From Jatrophihabitans sp964252635 (GTDB lineage Bacteria > Actinomycetota > Actinomycetes > Mycobacteriales > Jatrophihabitantaceae), in assembly GCF_964252635.1 (NCBI RefSeq), contig NZ_CAXUNP010000004.1:82186-146185 (forward strand): a DNA stretch of 64,000 nucleotides, read 5' to 3'. Position numbers and translations under genes: made by a program. Every line of letters begins with the position of its first letter. Positions within the stretch are counted from its first letter, which is position 1. The notes below the pieces were generated by a model that was not told where the DNA came from, did not search any database, and saw only the letters and a list, made by a program, of their open reading frames with translations. Positions 25,032 through 34,472 of this stretch are shown one piece after another.

Positions 25032-27040
25032 GTCACGACCTCCACCGGATCGACGGCAGCCGGGTCGGCGCCGGCCAGGACCGCCAGCACCGGGTCGGCG
25101 TAGCGGGTGAGCTTGGTCGGCCCGACGCCGCTGATCTGGCCGAGACCGGCGCGGCTCTTCGGGCGGGCGTCGGCGATGGCGACGAGGGTCGCGTCGCTGA
25201 ACACCACGTAGGGCGGCACGCTCTGCGCCGTGGCCTGCAGCTTGCGCCACTCGCGCAACCGGCCGAACAGCTCGGCGTCGGCCGCCTCGGGACGCGGAGA
25301 CTTCGCCCGCTTCGGCGAGACCCGGGCTCCGGTGACGGGGCGCAGACCGTCGAGGAACCGGCTGGCCTTGCGGCCCCGTCGCTGGCCCGGGCTGCGGGCC
25401 AGCGCCCAGGACAGGGCCAGGCGTTCGCGGGCGCGGGTGATGCCGACGTAGAGCAGCCGCCGCTCCTCGGCGATCTGCTCGGGCGTCGTGGCGTGCTGGT
25501 AGGGCACGGTGGTGTCGGTGAGGCCGACGAGGAACACCGCGTCCCACTCGAGGCCCTTCGCCGAGTGCAGCGACGCCAGCGTGACGCCCTGCACGGTCGG
25601 CGCGTGCTGCGCGTTCGCGCGCTGGTCGAGCTCGCCGACGAAGGTCTCGAGGGTCGCGTCCGGCACCGTGGCCAGCAGGTCGTCGGCGAGGGTGACGAGT
25701 GCGGCGAGCGATTCCCAGCGCTCGCGGGCGGCGCCGCCGGGAGGGGCGTTGTCGGGGTACCAGCCCAGGCTGCCGAGCACACCACGGACGGCGTCGGGCA
25801 GCGCGTCGTCGCCGACCTCGCCGCTGCGCGCCGCGCCGCGCAGCAGCAACCGGGCCTCGCGGACCTCGGCGCGGTCGAAGAAGCGTTCGCCGCCGCGCAG
25901 CACGTACGGCACGCCCTCGCGCGTCAGCGCCGCCTCGTACACCTCGGACTGGGCGTTGATGCGGAACAGGATCGCGATCTCGGCCGCCGGCGTACCGGCG
26001 GCGACGAGCGCCTTGCACCGCGCCGCGACGTCGGCGGCCTCGGCGGGTTCGTCGTCGAACTCGGCGAAGGTGGGGATCGGGCCCTCGTCGCGCTGACCCA
26101 CCAGGGTGACGCCGGACTCGCCGCCGCCCACGAGCCGGTTGGCGAGCTCGACGACCTGCGGCGTGGACCGGTAGTCGCGGTGCAGGCGCACCAGCACCGC
26201 GTCGGGGAAGCGGCGACGGAAGCCCAGCAGGTGCTCGGGCGTGGCGCCGGCGAAGGAGTAGATGGTCTGGTTCGCGTCGCCCACCACGCACAGGTCGGTG
26301 CGGTCGCCCAGCCAGGCGTCGAGCAGGCGCTGCTGCAACGGCGAGACGTCCTGGTACTCGTCGACCACGAAGTGGCGGTACTGGCTGCGGATCTGCTCGG
26401 CGACGTCGGGGTGCTCCTCCATCGCCGCGGCCATGATCAGCAGCAGGTCGGAGAAGTCGATCTGGCCGGAGCGCGTCTTGGTGGCCTCGTACTCGGCGTA
26501 GAGCTTGGCGATGGTCTCGGGCGTCGACGTCGTCTCGCGGCTGGCCGCCCGGGCCCGCGCGGGATAGGACTTCGGGGTGGCGAGCACCGCCTTGGCCCAG
26601 TCGATCTCGCCGGTGAGGTCGCGCAGCTCGGTGCGGTCGACGCGCATCCGCAGCCGGGCGGCCGCGTTGCCGACGAGGCGCAGCTGGTTGTCGACGACGT
26701 CGGGCATGCCGCCGCCGAGCACCCGCGGGGCGAAGTACTGCAGCTGGCGCAGGGCCGCGGCGTGGAAGGTGCGGGCCTGCACGCCGTGGGCGCCGAGCGT
26801 GCGCAGGCGGGTGCGCAGCTCGCCGGCGGCGCGGGCGGTGAAGGTGACGGCCAGCAGCTGGTTGGGCTCGACCGCGCCGCTGCGGACGGCGTAGGCGATG
26901 CGGTGGGTGATGGCGCGCGTCTTGCCGGTGCCGGCGCCGGCCAGGATGCAGACCGGGCCGCGGACCGCGGCCGCCGCCTCGCGCTGCTCGGGGTCGAGGC
27001 CCGCCAGGATCTGGTCCGCTCCCCCGTCAGCCACGTCCAC
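25028..27040 (-). CDS. uvrD2: ATP-dependent DNA helicase UvrD2
   Basis: A superfamily 1 helicase of about 670 residues. Walker A is AGAGTGKT near residue 40; TFTARAAGELRTRL is motif Ia; VVDEYQDVSPLQQ is motif II; VVGDANQTIYSF is motif III; later LHSAKGLEWDAVF and ERRLLYVGITRARERL are motifs V and VI. The C-terminus has an HRDC domain (about 590-660), which is the mark of actinobacterial UvrD2. It unwinds DNA 3' to 5' in repair and replication. GTG 27040 is preferred (GTG 27034 is an alternative). It precedes the ASCH gene by overlap and diverges from mycoredoxin, as in Rv3198c. Confidence 0.93.
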   Translation of the reverse strand: MDVADGGADQILAGLDPEQREAAAAVRGPVCILAGAGTGKTRAITHRIAYAVRSGAVEPNQLLAVTFTARAAGELRTRLRTLGAHGVQARTFHAAALRQLQYFAPRVLGGGMPDVVDNQLRLVGNAAARLRMRVDRTELRDLTGEIDWAKAVLATPKSYPARARAASRETTSTPETIAKLYAEYEATKTRSGQIDFSDLLLIMAAAMEEHPDVAEQIRSQYRHFVVDEYQDVSPLQQRLLDAWLGDRTDLCVVGDANQTIYSFAGATPEHLLGFRRRFPDAVLVRLHRDYRSTPQVVELANRLVGGGESGVTLVGQRDEGPIPTFAEFDDEPAEAADVAARCKALVAAGTPAAEIAILFRINAQSEVYEAALTREGVPYVLRGGERFFDRAEVREARLLLRGAARSGEVGDDALPDAVRGVLGSLGWYPDNAPPGGAARERWESLAALVTLADDLLATVPDATLETFVGELDQRANAQHAPTVQGVTLASLHSAKGLEWDAVFLVGLTDTTVPYQHATTPEQIAEERRLLYVGITRARERLALSWALARSPGQRRGRKASRFLDGLRPVTGARVSPKRAKSPRPEAADAELFGRLREWRKLQATAQSVPPYVVFSDATLVAIADARPKSRAGLGQISGVGPTKLTRYADPVLAVLAGADPAAVDPVEVVT

Positions 27041-27158
27041 CGATACTGCCAGCGGCCCCGGACAGTTACGGCGACCGGGCGCCTCGTGGGGCCGGAATGG
27101 CGCGCTCCGCCGCGGCGTTGGCCACACGGGACAGTTCCGACGAGAGGTGACACCGGCG

Positions 27159-27392
27159 ATGATGACCATGTACACGACCACGTGGTGCGGGTTCTGCGCG
27201 CGGCTCAAGAGCGGCCTGCAGCGTGAGGGCATCGCGTGGGACGAGGTCGACATCGAGCGCACCGAGGGTGCCGCCGAGATCGTCATGCAGGCCAACGGTG
27301 GCAACCGGACGGTGCCCACCGTGGTCTTCGAGGACGGCACGGCGCTGACCAACCCGAGCGTCGCACAGGTCAAGGCCAAGCTCGCCGTTTGA
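27159..27392 (+). CDS. mrx1: Mycoredoxin (glutaredoxin-like, mycothiol-dependent)
   Basis: A 77-residue thioredoxin-fold protein with the redox motif WCGFC near residue 11, the cis-Pro segment RTVPTVVFEDG near residue 50 and a C-terminal TNPSVAQVKAKL helix. This size and motif match mycoredoxin-1, which reduces mycothiol mixed disulfides in actinobacteria. Three ATGs cluster at 27159-27168; the first follows GAGAGGTGA at a suitable distance. The gene is divergent from uvrD2, as in M. tuberculosis. Its stop overlaps a TTG that may start the next gene. Confidence 0.9.
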   Translation: MMTMYTTTWCGFCARLKSGLQREGIAWDEVDIERTEGAAEIVMQANGGNRTVPTVVFEDGTALTNPSVAQVKAKLAV

Positions 27393-28009
27393 GGCCGCCG
27401 GGGTACGTCCCGCTGGCGCGGGACGCCGTCGTGGACCGCCTGGCCGACCGGTTCACCGCTTCCCCGGGCGCGTTGCGGGTGGCGCTCGACGGCGACCCGT
27501 CCACCGAGCCGGGCGCGTGGGGGGACGAGCTGGTCGCTGCGCTGCGGGTGCGCGGTCGGCCCGGCGTGCACGTGCGGGCCGAGACGTTCTGGCGGGATGC
27601 CTCGCTGCGCCTGGAGTACGGGCACCAGGATCTCGAGTCCTACCGGGCCTGGCTGGACACCGTGGCCCTGCGCCGCGAGGTACTCGACCCGCTGGTCACG
27701 TCCGGTTCTTACCTGCCGTCCCTGCGGGACCCGGCCACCAACCGCTCCACCCGCGAGCCGGCGCGTGACGCGGAGCCGGGGACGGTGCTGGTCGTCAGCG
27801 GCAGCCTGCTGCTGGGCCACGGCCTGCCCTTCGACCAGGTCGTGCACCTGACCGCGTCCCCCGCCGCCCGGGCCCGGCGCACCCCGGAGCAGGACGCCTG
27901 GACGCTGGCCGCGTACGTCGACTACGACGACGAGGTGCAGCCGATCGCGACCGCCGACGTGGTCGTCAAGGTCGAGGATCCGGCGCGTCCCGCCGTCCGC
28001 GGCCTGTGA
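27389..28009 (+). CDS. Uridine-kinase-like protein with degenerate nucleotide loop
   Basis: About 206 residues from TTG 27389 (overlapping the mycoredoxin stop as TTGA) or 192 from GTG 27431. The overall order resembles uridine kinase / P-loop kinases: LRVALDGD after a first helix, HVRAETFWRDASLRL, a central SYRAWLDTVALRREVLDPL helix, and VLVVSGSLLL as the strand before an HLTAS segment with Arg-rich lid. However, the first loop reads GDPSTEPGAWGDE and lacks the GxxxxGK(S/T) Walker A, so kinase activity is doubtful. A common actinobacterial annotation for such proteins is uridine kinase. Start codon uncertain. Confidence 0.65.
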   Translation: MRPPGYVPLARDAVVDRLADRFTASPGALRVALDGDPSTEPGAWGDELVAALRVRGRPGVHVRAETFWRDASLRLEYGHQDLESYRAWLDTVALRREVLDPLVTSGSYLPSLRDPATNRSTREPARDAEPGTVLVVSGSLLLGHGLPFDQVVHLTASPAARARRTPEQDAWTLAAYVDYDDEVQPIATADVVVKVEDPARPAVRGL

Positions 28010-28057
28010 CCCGATCGTGCGAACCGCTGTCGCACCACCCACGTACCCTTAGTTAAC

Positions 28058-31000
28058 GTGGCTAACGATCCTGGGCGAACGGTGGAGCCGGGGGCGGAGG
28101 CCGCCGGGTGGGTCCGCCTGCTGTGGCGCCAGCTCATGCGCCACCGCACCAACCTGATCCTCGCCTTCGTGGCGGCGGTGCTGGGCAGCGCCGCCCAGAT
28201 CTCGGTGCCGCTGGTCGGCCGGCAGATCGTCGACAACGTGGTCGTCCGGCAGCGCGACGCGTTGTGGCCCTGGCTGGTGGTGCTGTTCGCCGCGGCCGCC
28301 GTCACGTTCGCGCTGGCCTACGTGCGGCGCTACCGCGGGGGCCGGCTCGCCCTGGACGTGCAGTTCGACCTGCGCAACCTGATGCACGACCACCTGTTGA
28401 CCATGGACCAGCGTTCGCTGTCGCGGATGCCGACCGGGCAGCTGGTCTCGCGTGCCAACTCCGACTCGGCGCTCGTGCAGGGCCTGTTGCAGTTCCTGCC
28501 GCTGATGACCGGCAACGTGCTCATGATGCTGCTGGCGCTGGTCGTCATGTTCGTGCTCTCGCCGCCGCTGGCCGTGCTGGCGCTGGTCGTCATGCCCGCG
28601 CTGTTCGTCGTGTCCTACCGGATGCGCCGGCGGGTGTTCCCGGCCACGTGGGACGGCCAGCAGCGGGAGGGCGACGTCGCCCAGATCGTCGACGAGGGCG
28701 TCACCGGCGTCCGGGTCGTCAAGGCCTTCGGTCAGGAGACCCGCGAGCTCGAACGGCTCGCCGCCGCGGCCGGCGACCTCTACGGCGCCCGCATGCGCGC
28801 CACCCGCCTTAACGCCCGCTACCAACCGCTGCTGGAGACCATCCCCACCGTCGCCCAGGTTGCGATCCTGCTGTTCGGCGGGCTGCTGGCCCTGCACGGG
28901 CACATCTCGCTCGGCACCTTCCTCGCGTTCAGCACCTACGTCGGCCAGTTCGTGTCGCCGGCCCGCCAGCTCGCCGCGGTGCTCACCGTGGGCCAGCAGG
29001 CGCGGGCCGGGGTCGAGCGGATCTTCTCGGTCGTGAGCACCCCGACCGCGATCGCCGACGCCCCGGACGCCGTCGAGCTCGGCGCCGACGCCCCCGTGCT
29101 CGGCGACCTGCGGTTCGACAGCGTGCGCTTCGGCTACGACTCGAGCGCACCCGTCCTCGACGGTCTCGACCTGCACGTCGCGGCCGGCGAGCGGGTCGCC
29201 GTCGTCGGTACGAGCGGCAGCGGCAAGTCGACGGTCGCGACGCTCGTCTCGCGCTTCTACGACCCGGACGCGGGTGCGGTGCTCGTCGACGGTCACGACC
29301 TGCGCGGGTTGACGCTCGCGTCGCTGCGCTCGCGGGTGGGGGTGGCGTTCGAGGAGAGCTTCCTGTTCTCCGACACCGTGCGCGCGAACATCGCCTACGG
29401 CCGCCCGGGCGCCACCGACGCCGAGGTCGAGGCGGCCGCGCGCACCGCCCAGGCACACGGGTTCATCACCGAGCTCACCAACGGCTACGACACCGTGGTC
29501 GGCGAGCGCGGCCTCACGCTCTCCGGTGGTCAGCGGCAGCGCGTCGCCCTGGCCCGTGCGATCTTGTCCGACCCCGCGATCCTCGTCCTCGACGACGCCA
29601 CCAGCGCCATCGACGCCCGCACCGAGGAAGCCATCCACGACGGGCTGCGCGAGGTGCTCGCCGGGCGCACGACCCTGCTCATCGCCCACCGGGTGTCGAC
29701 GCTGCACCTGGCCGACCGCGTCGTCGTGCTCGACGGCGGCCGGGTCGTCGAGCAGGGCAGCCACGCCGAGCTGACCGGGCGCAGCGGGCTGTACCGCAGC
29801 CTGCTGTCCGGCCTGGACGAGGAGCCGCTGCGCAGCGCCGGCGACTCGATCGAAGCGCTGGCCACCCTCACCAAGGACGGCGTCACCGCGTCGGCGTGGA
29901 CGGGCTCCAACTCCGGGGCCGTCGGCGGCGGCCGGGCCAGGGTCGTCAACACGATGGGCGCCGGGCTCGGCGGCGGTGGCCAGTCCTCGATCATCGGCGC
30001 CATGCCCCCGACCCCGGAGCTGCTGGCCCAGGTCGAGGCCCTGCCGCCCGTCCGCGACGCCGTGACGCTCGACCTGCCGAGCGAGAGCGCCCACCAGCGC
30101 TCGTTCAGCCTGCTGGGCCTGCTGGGCCAGTTCCGCCGGCCGCTGTTGCTGGGCCTGGTCCTGGTCGTGCTCGACGCCCTGGCCGGGCTGGCCGGGCCGT
30201 ACCTGGTGAAGACCGGCGTCGACGATGGCGTCGCCCAGCACACGCAGGGCGTGCTGTTCACGGCCTCGATCGCGTTCCTGGCCGTCACCCTGCTCGACCT
30301 CGCCGTGCAGATCGGCTCGACGTTCGTCACCGGGCGCACCGCCGAACGGATCATGCTGTCGCTGCGGGTGCGCATCTGGGCGCAGCTGCAGCGCCTGTCC
30401 ATGGACTACTACGAGCGCGAGCTCGCCGGCCGCATCATGACCCGGATGACGACCGACGTCGACCAGTTCGAAGCGCTGGTCTCCAACGGCCTGCTGTCCG
30501 CGCTCGTCGCTCTGGTCACCTTCGTCGGCGTGGGGGTCACCCTGCTGATCGTCGACGTCGAGCTCGGGCTCATCGTGCTCAGCGTCATCGTCCCGCTGGC
30601 CTTCGCGACGGTGTGGTTCCGGCGGCGGGCGTCCCGCCTCTACGACCTGTCGCGCGAGCGCATCGCCGTCGTCAACGCCGACTTCCAGGAGAGCCTGTCC
30701 GGCATCCGCGAGGCCCAGGCCTTCGCGCACGAGCCGGCTACGCGTGAGCGCTTCCACGGGCTCGGCCGGTCCTACCTGTCCTCCCGCATCGCGGCCCAAA
30801 GGCTGGTGGCCACCTACTTCCCGTTCGTGCAGTTCCTGTCGGCCGTCGCGGACGCGCTGGTGCTCGGCGTCGGCGCGACGCTCATCCGCAACGGCTCCCT
30901 CACCGTCGGTGCGTTGATCGCGTTCCTGCTCTACATCGACATGTTCTTCTCGCCCATCCAGCAGCTCTCGCAGGTGTTCGACGCCTGGCAGCAGACCCGC

Positions 31001-31828
31001 GTGTCGGTGGCGCGCATCGCCGAGCTGATGGCGCTGGACACCCTGACGCCCGAGCCGGCGCAGCCGGAGTTCGTCACCGACGCGCGGGGTTCGGTGACGG
31101 TCGACGACGTGCGCTTCACCTACCCCTCCGCAGCGTCCGGCGACGCGTTGCGCGGGGTCGAGCTCGCGGTGCGCCCCGGCGAGACCGTCGCGCTCGTCGG
31201 CGAGACCGGCGCGGGCAAGTCCACCGTCCTCAAGCTGCTGGCCCGCTTCTACGACCCGGTGACCGGGCGGGTGTGCTTCGACGACCACGACCTGCGTGCG
31301 CTCGACCTGCACGACTTCCGCAGCCACCTGGGCTACGTGCCGCAGGAGCCGTTCCTGTTCACCGGTTCGGTCCGCGACAACATCGCCTACGGGCGTCCCG
31401 CGGCGTCCGACGCCGAGGTCGAGGCCGCGGCCCGGGCCGTCGGCGCGCACGACGTCGTCGCCGCCCTGCCGGGCGGATACCTCACCGACCTCGCCGAGCG
31501 CGGGTCGTCGCTGTCGTCCGGGCAGCGCCAGCTGATCGCGCTGGCCCGGGCCCAGCTCGCCGACCCCGCGCTGCTGCTGCTGGACGAGGCCACGTCGAAC
31601 CTCGACCTGGCCACCGAGGCCCGGGTCACCGCGGCCATGCGGTCGGTAGCGGCCGACCGGACGACGATCGTCATCGCGCACCGGTTGCAGACGGCCCAGG
31701 TCGCCGACCGCATCGCCCTGCTCGACCAGGGCCGGGTCGTGGAGATCGGCACGCACGAAGAGCTGCTGGATCTCGGCGGCGGGTACGCACGCATGTGGCG
31801 CGCCTTCGACACCGCCGGCGCGGCCTGA
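28058..31828 (+). CDS. Single-chain (fused) ABC exporter with one degenerate ATP site
   Basis: A 1,256-residue protein holding two complete exporter halves: TMD1 (about 25-310), NBD1 (about 350-580), a Gly/Ser-rich linker (about 600-660), TMD2 (about 680-960) and NBD2 (about 1000-1240). Walker A motifs are GTSGSGKST and GETGAGKST. NBD1 has a canonical LSGGQ but LDD in Walker B; NBD2 has canonical LDE but LSSGQ as signature. This puts both changes in the same composite site, as in heterodimeric exporters with one catalytic site. Probable multidrug or lipid export. It is followed after 3 bp by an MFS gene, so the two form an operon. Confidence 0.92.
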   Translation: MANDPGRTVEPGAEAAGWVRLLWRQLMRHRTNLILAFVAAVLGSAAQISVPLVGRQIVDNVVVRQRDALWPWLVVLFAAAAVTFALAYVRRYRGGRLALDVQFDLRNLMHDHLLTMDQRSLSRMPTGQLVSRANSDSALVQGLLQFLPLMTGNVLMMLLALVVMFVLSPPLAVLALVVMPALFVVSYRMRRRVFPATWDGQQREGDVAQIVDEGVTGVRVVKAFGQETRELERLAAAAGDLYGARMRATRLNARYQPLLETIPTVAQVAILLFGGLLALHGHISLGTFLAFSTYVGQFVSPARQLAAVLTVGQQARAGVERIFSVVSTPTAIADAPDAVELGADAPVLGDLRFDSVRFGYDSSAPVLDGLDLHVAAGERVAVVGTSGSGKSTVATLVSRFYDPDAGAVLVDGHDLRGLTLASLRSRVGVAFEESFLFSDTVRANIAYGRPGATDAEVEAAARTAQAHGFITELTNGYDTVVGERGLTLSGGQRQRVALARAILSDPAILVLDDATSAIDARTEEAIHDGLREVLAGRTTLLIAHRVSTLHLADRVVVLDGGRVVEQGSHAELTGRSGLYRSLLSGLDEEPLRSAGDSIEALATLTKDGVTASAWTGSNSGAVGGGRARVVNTMGAGLGGGGQSSIIGAMPPTPELLAQVEALPPVRDAVTLDLPSESAHQRSFSLLGLLGQFRRPLLLGLVLVVLDALAGLAGPYLVKTGVDDGVAQHTQGVLFTASIAFLAVTLLDLAVQIGSTFVTGRTAERIMLSLRVRIWAQLQRLSMDYYERELAGRIMTRMTTDVDQFEALVSNGLLSALVALVTFVGVGVTLLIVDVELGLIVLSVIVPLAFATVWFRRRASRLYDLSRERIAVVNADFQESLSGIREAQAFAHEPATRERFHGLGRSYLSSRIAAQRLVATYFPFVQFLSAVADALVLGVGATLIRNGSLTVGALIAFLLYIDMFFSPIQQLSQVFDAWQQTRVSVARIAELMALDTLTPEPAQPEFVTDARGSVTVDDVRFTYPSAASGDALRGVELAVRPGETVALVGETGAGKSTVLKLLARFYDPVTGRVCFDDHDLRALDLHDFRSHLGYVPQEPFLFTGSVRDNIAYGRPAASDAEVEAAARAVGAHDVVAALPGGYLTDLAERGSSLSSGQRQLIALARAQLADPALLLLDEATSNLDLATEARVTAAMRSVAADRTTIVIAHRLQTAQVADRIALLDQGRVVEIGTHEELLDLGGGYARMWRAFDTAGAA

Positions 31829-31831
31829 CCG

Positions 31832-33289
31832 GTGGCGCTGGAGACCGAGACCGAGACCGAGCTCGACCCGCGTCGGTGGTTCCTGCTCGGCGTGTGTGTC
31901 AGCGCGCTGTTCATGACCCTGCTCGACGCGACGATCGTCAACGTCTCGCTGCCCTCCATCGGCCTGACCCTGCACGCGGACGCCGCGCAGTTGCAGTGGG
32001 TCGTGTCCGGCTACGCGCTGGCCTTCGGCGTCGTGCCGATCATCGCCGGACGCCTCGGTGACGACCGCGGGCGGCGCCGCATGCTGCTGGTCGGCATCGC
32101 CGGGTTCGTGCTGACCAGCCTGGCGGCCGGGCTGGCGCCGACGCCCGCGGTGCTGTTGGGTGCGCGGGTGCTGCAGGGGCTGGCGGGCGGCCTGGTCAAC
32201 CCGCAGGTGTCCGGGCTGGTGCAGCAGCTGTTCCCGCAGCGCGAGCGTGGCCGGGCCTTCGGGGTGCTCGGGCTGAACGTCGGCCTGGCGCAGGGTCTGG
32301 GGCCGGTGCTGGGCGGCGCCATCATCGCCCTCGGCGGCACCCATCTCGGGTGGCGGCTGACGTTCCTCATCAACGTACCGGTGGGTACGGCGGCGTTCGT
32401 CCTGGTGTGGCGGATGCTCCCGCGGGACGTGACACGCAGGCAACCACGCCGTCTGGACCTGCCGGGCGCGGCCCTGCTCGCGGTGGGCCTCGCGGGCGTG
32501 CTGTTCCCGGTGGTCGAGTTCGACGCCGACCGCAACCTGCGCCGGCTGCTGCTGGTGCTGCCCGCGCTGGCCGTGCTCGGGGTGTTCGCCTGGTGGGAGC
32601 GCGGGCCCGGTCGGCGCCGCGGACACCCGCTGATCGACACGGCGCTGTTCCGCGTGCGCAGCTACAGCGACGGGCTCGGGCTGGCCCTGCTGTACTTCGC
32701 CGGGTTCACCGGCACCGCGCTCGTCCTGTCGCTGTTCCTGCAGGACGGGCTGGGGTTCTCGGCGCTCGAGTCCGGGCTGACGGCGTCGGCGCTGGCGGTC
32801 GGCCTGGCCATCGGCGCCCCGACCGCCGGCCGTTTCGTGGCCACGCGCGGACGCCGGGTGCTGGTGGTGGCGCTGAGCATGTTCGTCGTGGGCATCGGTG
32901 CCGCGGCCCTGTCGGTGCATCTCACCGCCGGCCACGTGTCCAACGGCTCCGTCGCGTTCCTGCTCGCGCCCGCGCTGTTCGTGGCCGGGCTCGGCGGCGG
33001 CGCGGTCATCACGCCGAACCAGGCCCTGTCCCTGCGCGAGGTGGCCGTCGCGGGAGGCTCCACCGCCGGAGGCATGCTGCAGACCGCGCAGCGGGTGGGT
33101 GCGGCGGTGGGTGCCGCGTCGCTGACCGCAGTCTTCTACGGGCAGCTGGCCGGCCGCACCGGCTCCGGGTCGGCCCGCGCGGCGCACTACGGCCACGCGT
33201 ACTCCGCCGCCCTGCTCGTCACCGTGGCCATGGCGCTCGCGGCCCTGGCCCTGGCCGTCCGCGAGGCGCGGGTCGAGAGCCGCGGCTGA
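31832..33289 (+). CDS. MFS transporter, DHA2 family, coupled to ABC exporter
   Basis: A 485-residue 14-helix major facilitator. Helix 1 has LDATIVNVSLPSIG (DHA2 motif), helix 2 WVVSGYALAFGVV, and motif A is GRLGDDRGRRRM. GTG 31832 is 3 bp after the ABC stop. A Glu/Thr repeat (ETETETELD) begins the protein. It is likely an antiporter for drugs or related compounds. It ends in the intergenic region with repeated GTGTCAC motifs. No regulator gene is adjacent to this ABC/MFS pair. Confidence 0.88.
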   Translation: MALETETETELDPRRWFLLGVCVSALFMTLLDATIVNVSLPSIGLTLHADAAQLQWVVSGYALAFGVVPIIAGRLGDDRGRRRMLLVGIAGFVLTSLAAGLAPTPAVLLGARVLQGLAGGLVNPQVSGLVQQLFPQRERGRAFGVLGLNVGLAQGLGPVLGGAIIALGGTHLGWRLTFLINVPVGTAAFVLVWRMLPRDVTRRQPRRLDLPGAALLAVGLAGVLFPVVEFDADRNLRRLLLVLPALAVLGVFAWWERGPGRRRGHPLIDTALFRVRSYSDGLGLALLYFAGFTGTALVLSLFLQDGLGFSALESGLTASALAVGLAIGAPTAGRFVATRGRRVLVVALSMFVVGIGAAALSVHLTAGHVSNGSVAFLLAPALFVAGLGGGAVITPNQALSLREVAVAGGSTAGGMLQTAQRVGAAVGAASLTAVFYGQLAGRTGSGSARAAHYGHAYSAALLVTVAMALAALALAVREARVESRG

Positions 33290-33362
33290 TGCGGGTGTGC
33301 GACACGTTCCTGCGGTGACGACGGTCAGCTCGGCGTCGGCGGTGGCAGGCACCGCTGCCGGT

Positions 33363-33439
33363 GTGACACGGCGTGTCACGGCCCCTGCGCGCCGCCATGA
33401 CCGGCCGCGTGTCACACCCGGCGTAACACCCTGTGTCAC
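33363..33439. repeat. Cluster of GTGTCAC motifs in convergent intergenic gap
   Basis: GTGACAC at 33363-33369 and GTGTCAC at 33373-33379 form a perfect 7-bp inverted repeat with a 3-bp spacer. Further GTGTCAC copies are at 33409-33415 and 33433-33439, with GTAACAC at 33423-33429. The gap (33290-33478) lies between two converging genes and contains no supported ORF. Confidence 0.75.
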
Positions 33440-33478
33440 AACGGCAGCACCGTGTGTGGCAGCTGCGGAGCCGACCGG

Positions 33479-34363
33479 TCAGCGGAGCAGGGTCTCGATC
33501 GCGACGGCGTCGGGGTAGGAGTCGTGGGTCCCGCGCCGCCGCACGGCCAGCGACCCGGCCGCGACCGCCCACCGCACCGCGTCGGCCAGCTCGGCACCGG
33601 CCGCAAGCCGCGCGCACAGCACGCCGGCGAACGCATCACCGGCGCCCGTGGTGTCGACGACATCGGACGGCGGCGCGGCGTAGGCGCGCGTGCCGTGGTC
33701 GTCGGTCACCACCGCGCCCTGCGCTCCCAGGGTCGTGACGACCGCGCCCGCGCCACGCGACCGCAGCACGGCGTGCGCGTCGGCCACGCCAGACGTGCCG
33801 GCCACCACGAGCTGCTCGTGCTCGTTGACGACGAGCACCGCGCACCGCGCGATCACCGCTTCGGGCAGCGCAGCAGCGGGCGCGGCGTTGAGGACGAAGC
33901 GGGCGGGCGTCGCCGCCGCAGCCACAACGACGGCGAGCGGCACCTCCAGCTGGGACAGCACCACATCGTCCGGCGCGACGCCGTCCGCGGCCCACCCGTC
34001 GGGCCAGGCGGCGTTCGCCCCGGCGACCACGACGATCGTGTTGTCGTCGGGCGTGACCGTGATCCACGCCGTCCCGGTGGGCGTGCCCTCGACCGGGACG
34101 ACGCCCGAGACGTCGACGCCGGCCGCGACGAGCGCGGCCCGCGCGCGAGCTCCGCCGTCGTCGTCGCCGATCCGCGCGACCATGGCGACCGGGCCGCCGA
34201 GCCGGGCCGCCGCGACGGCCTGGTTGCCGCCCTTGCCGCCGATCGACGTGCGTACCGAGCGACCGGCGACCGTTTCCCCCGGCGCCGGGAACACGTCGGT
34301 CTCCACGACGTGGTCGACGTTCACCGAGCCGACGACGACCACCCGACCCGCCGCCGCGTCCAT
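33479..34363 (-). CDS. rbsK: Ribokinase (PfkB family)
   Basis: A 294-residue PfkB-family sugar kinase. It opens with VVVVGSVNVDHVVE, then has the substrate-binding signature GGKGGNQAVAAARLG near residue 42 and the catalytic/anion-hole motif DTTGAGDAFAG near residue 235. It phosphorylates D-ribose to ribose 5-phosphate with ATP in the cytoplasm; a related PfkB substrate cannot be fully excluded, but both signatures fit ribokinase. No ribose transporter or LacI repressor is adjacent. The start at 34363 is ATG. It diverges from the epimerase gene by about 110 bp. Confidence 0.88.
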   Translation of the reverse strand: MDAAAGRVVVVGSVNVDHVVETDVFPAPGETVAGRSVRTSIGGKGGNQAVAAARLGGPVAMVARIGDDDGGARARAALVAAGVDVSGVVPVEGTPTGTAWITVTPDDNTIVVVAGANAAWPDGWAADGVAPDDVVLSQLEVPLAVVVAAAATPARFVLNAAPAAALPEAVIARCAVLVVNEHEQLVVAGTSGVADAHAVLRSRGAGAVVTTLGAQGAVVTDDHGTRAYAAPPSDVVDTTGAGDAFAGVLCARLAAGAELADAVRWAVAAGSLAVRRRGTHDSYPDAVAIETLLR

Positions 34364-34472
34364 GGTCGAAGGCTAGCGGCGGGAGCGGTGAGGGGTGTCG
34401 CTGTTACGGGTAGATCCGGGATCGGGTCGCGGACCGTGCCCCGTGGGCACCGCACGAGGGACGAGGAACCGC

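Noticed and set aside
25493..27226. Plus-strand open frame of about 570 codons
   Set aside because: It is antisense to uvrD2, which has every helicase motif.
28049..33439. Very long open frame on the minus strand opposite the ABC and MFS genes (about 1,800 codons)
   Set aside because: It is antisense to two clear transporters, has low-complexity His/Gln/Arg-rich content, and arises from GC-biased third positions.
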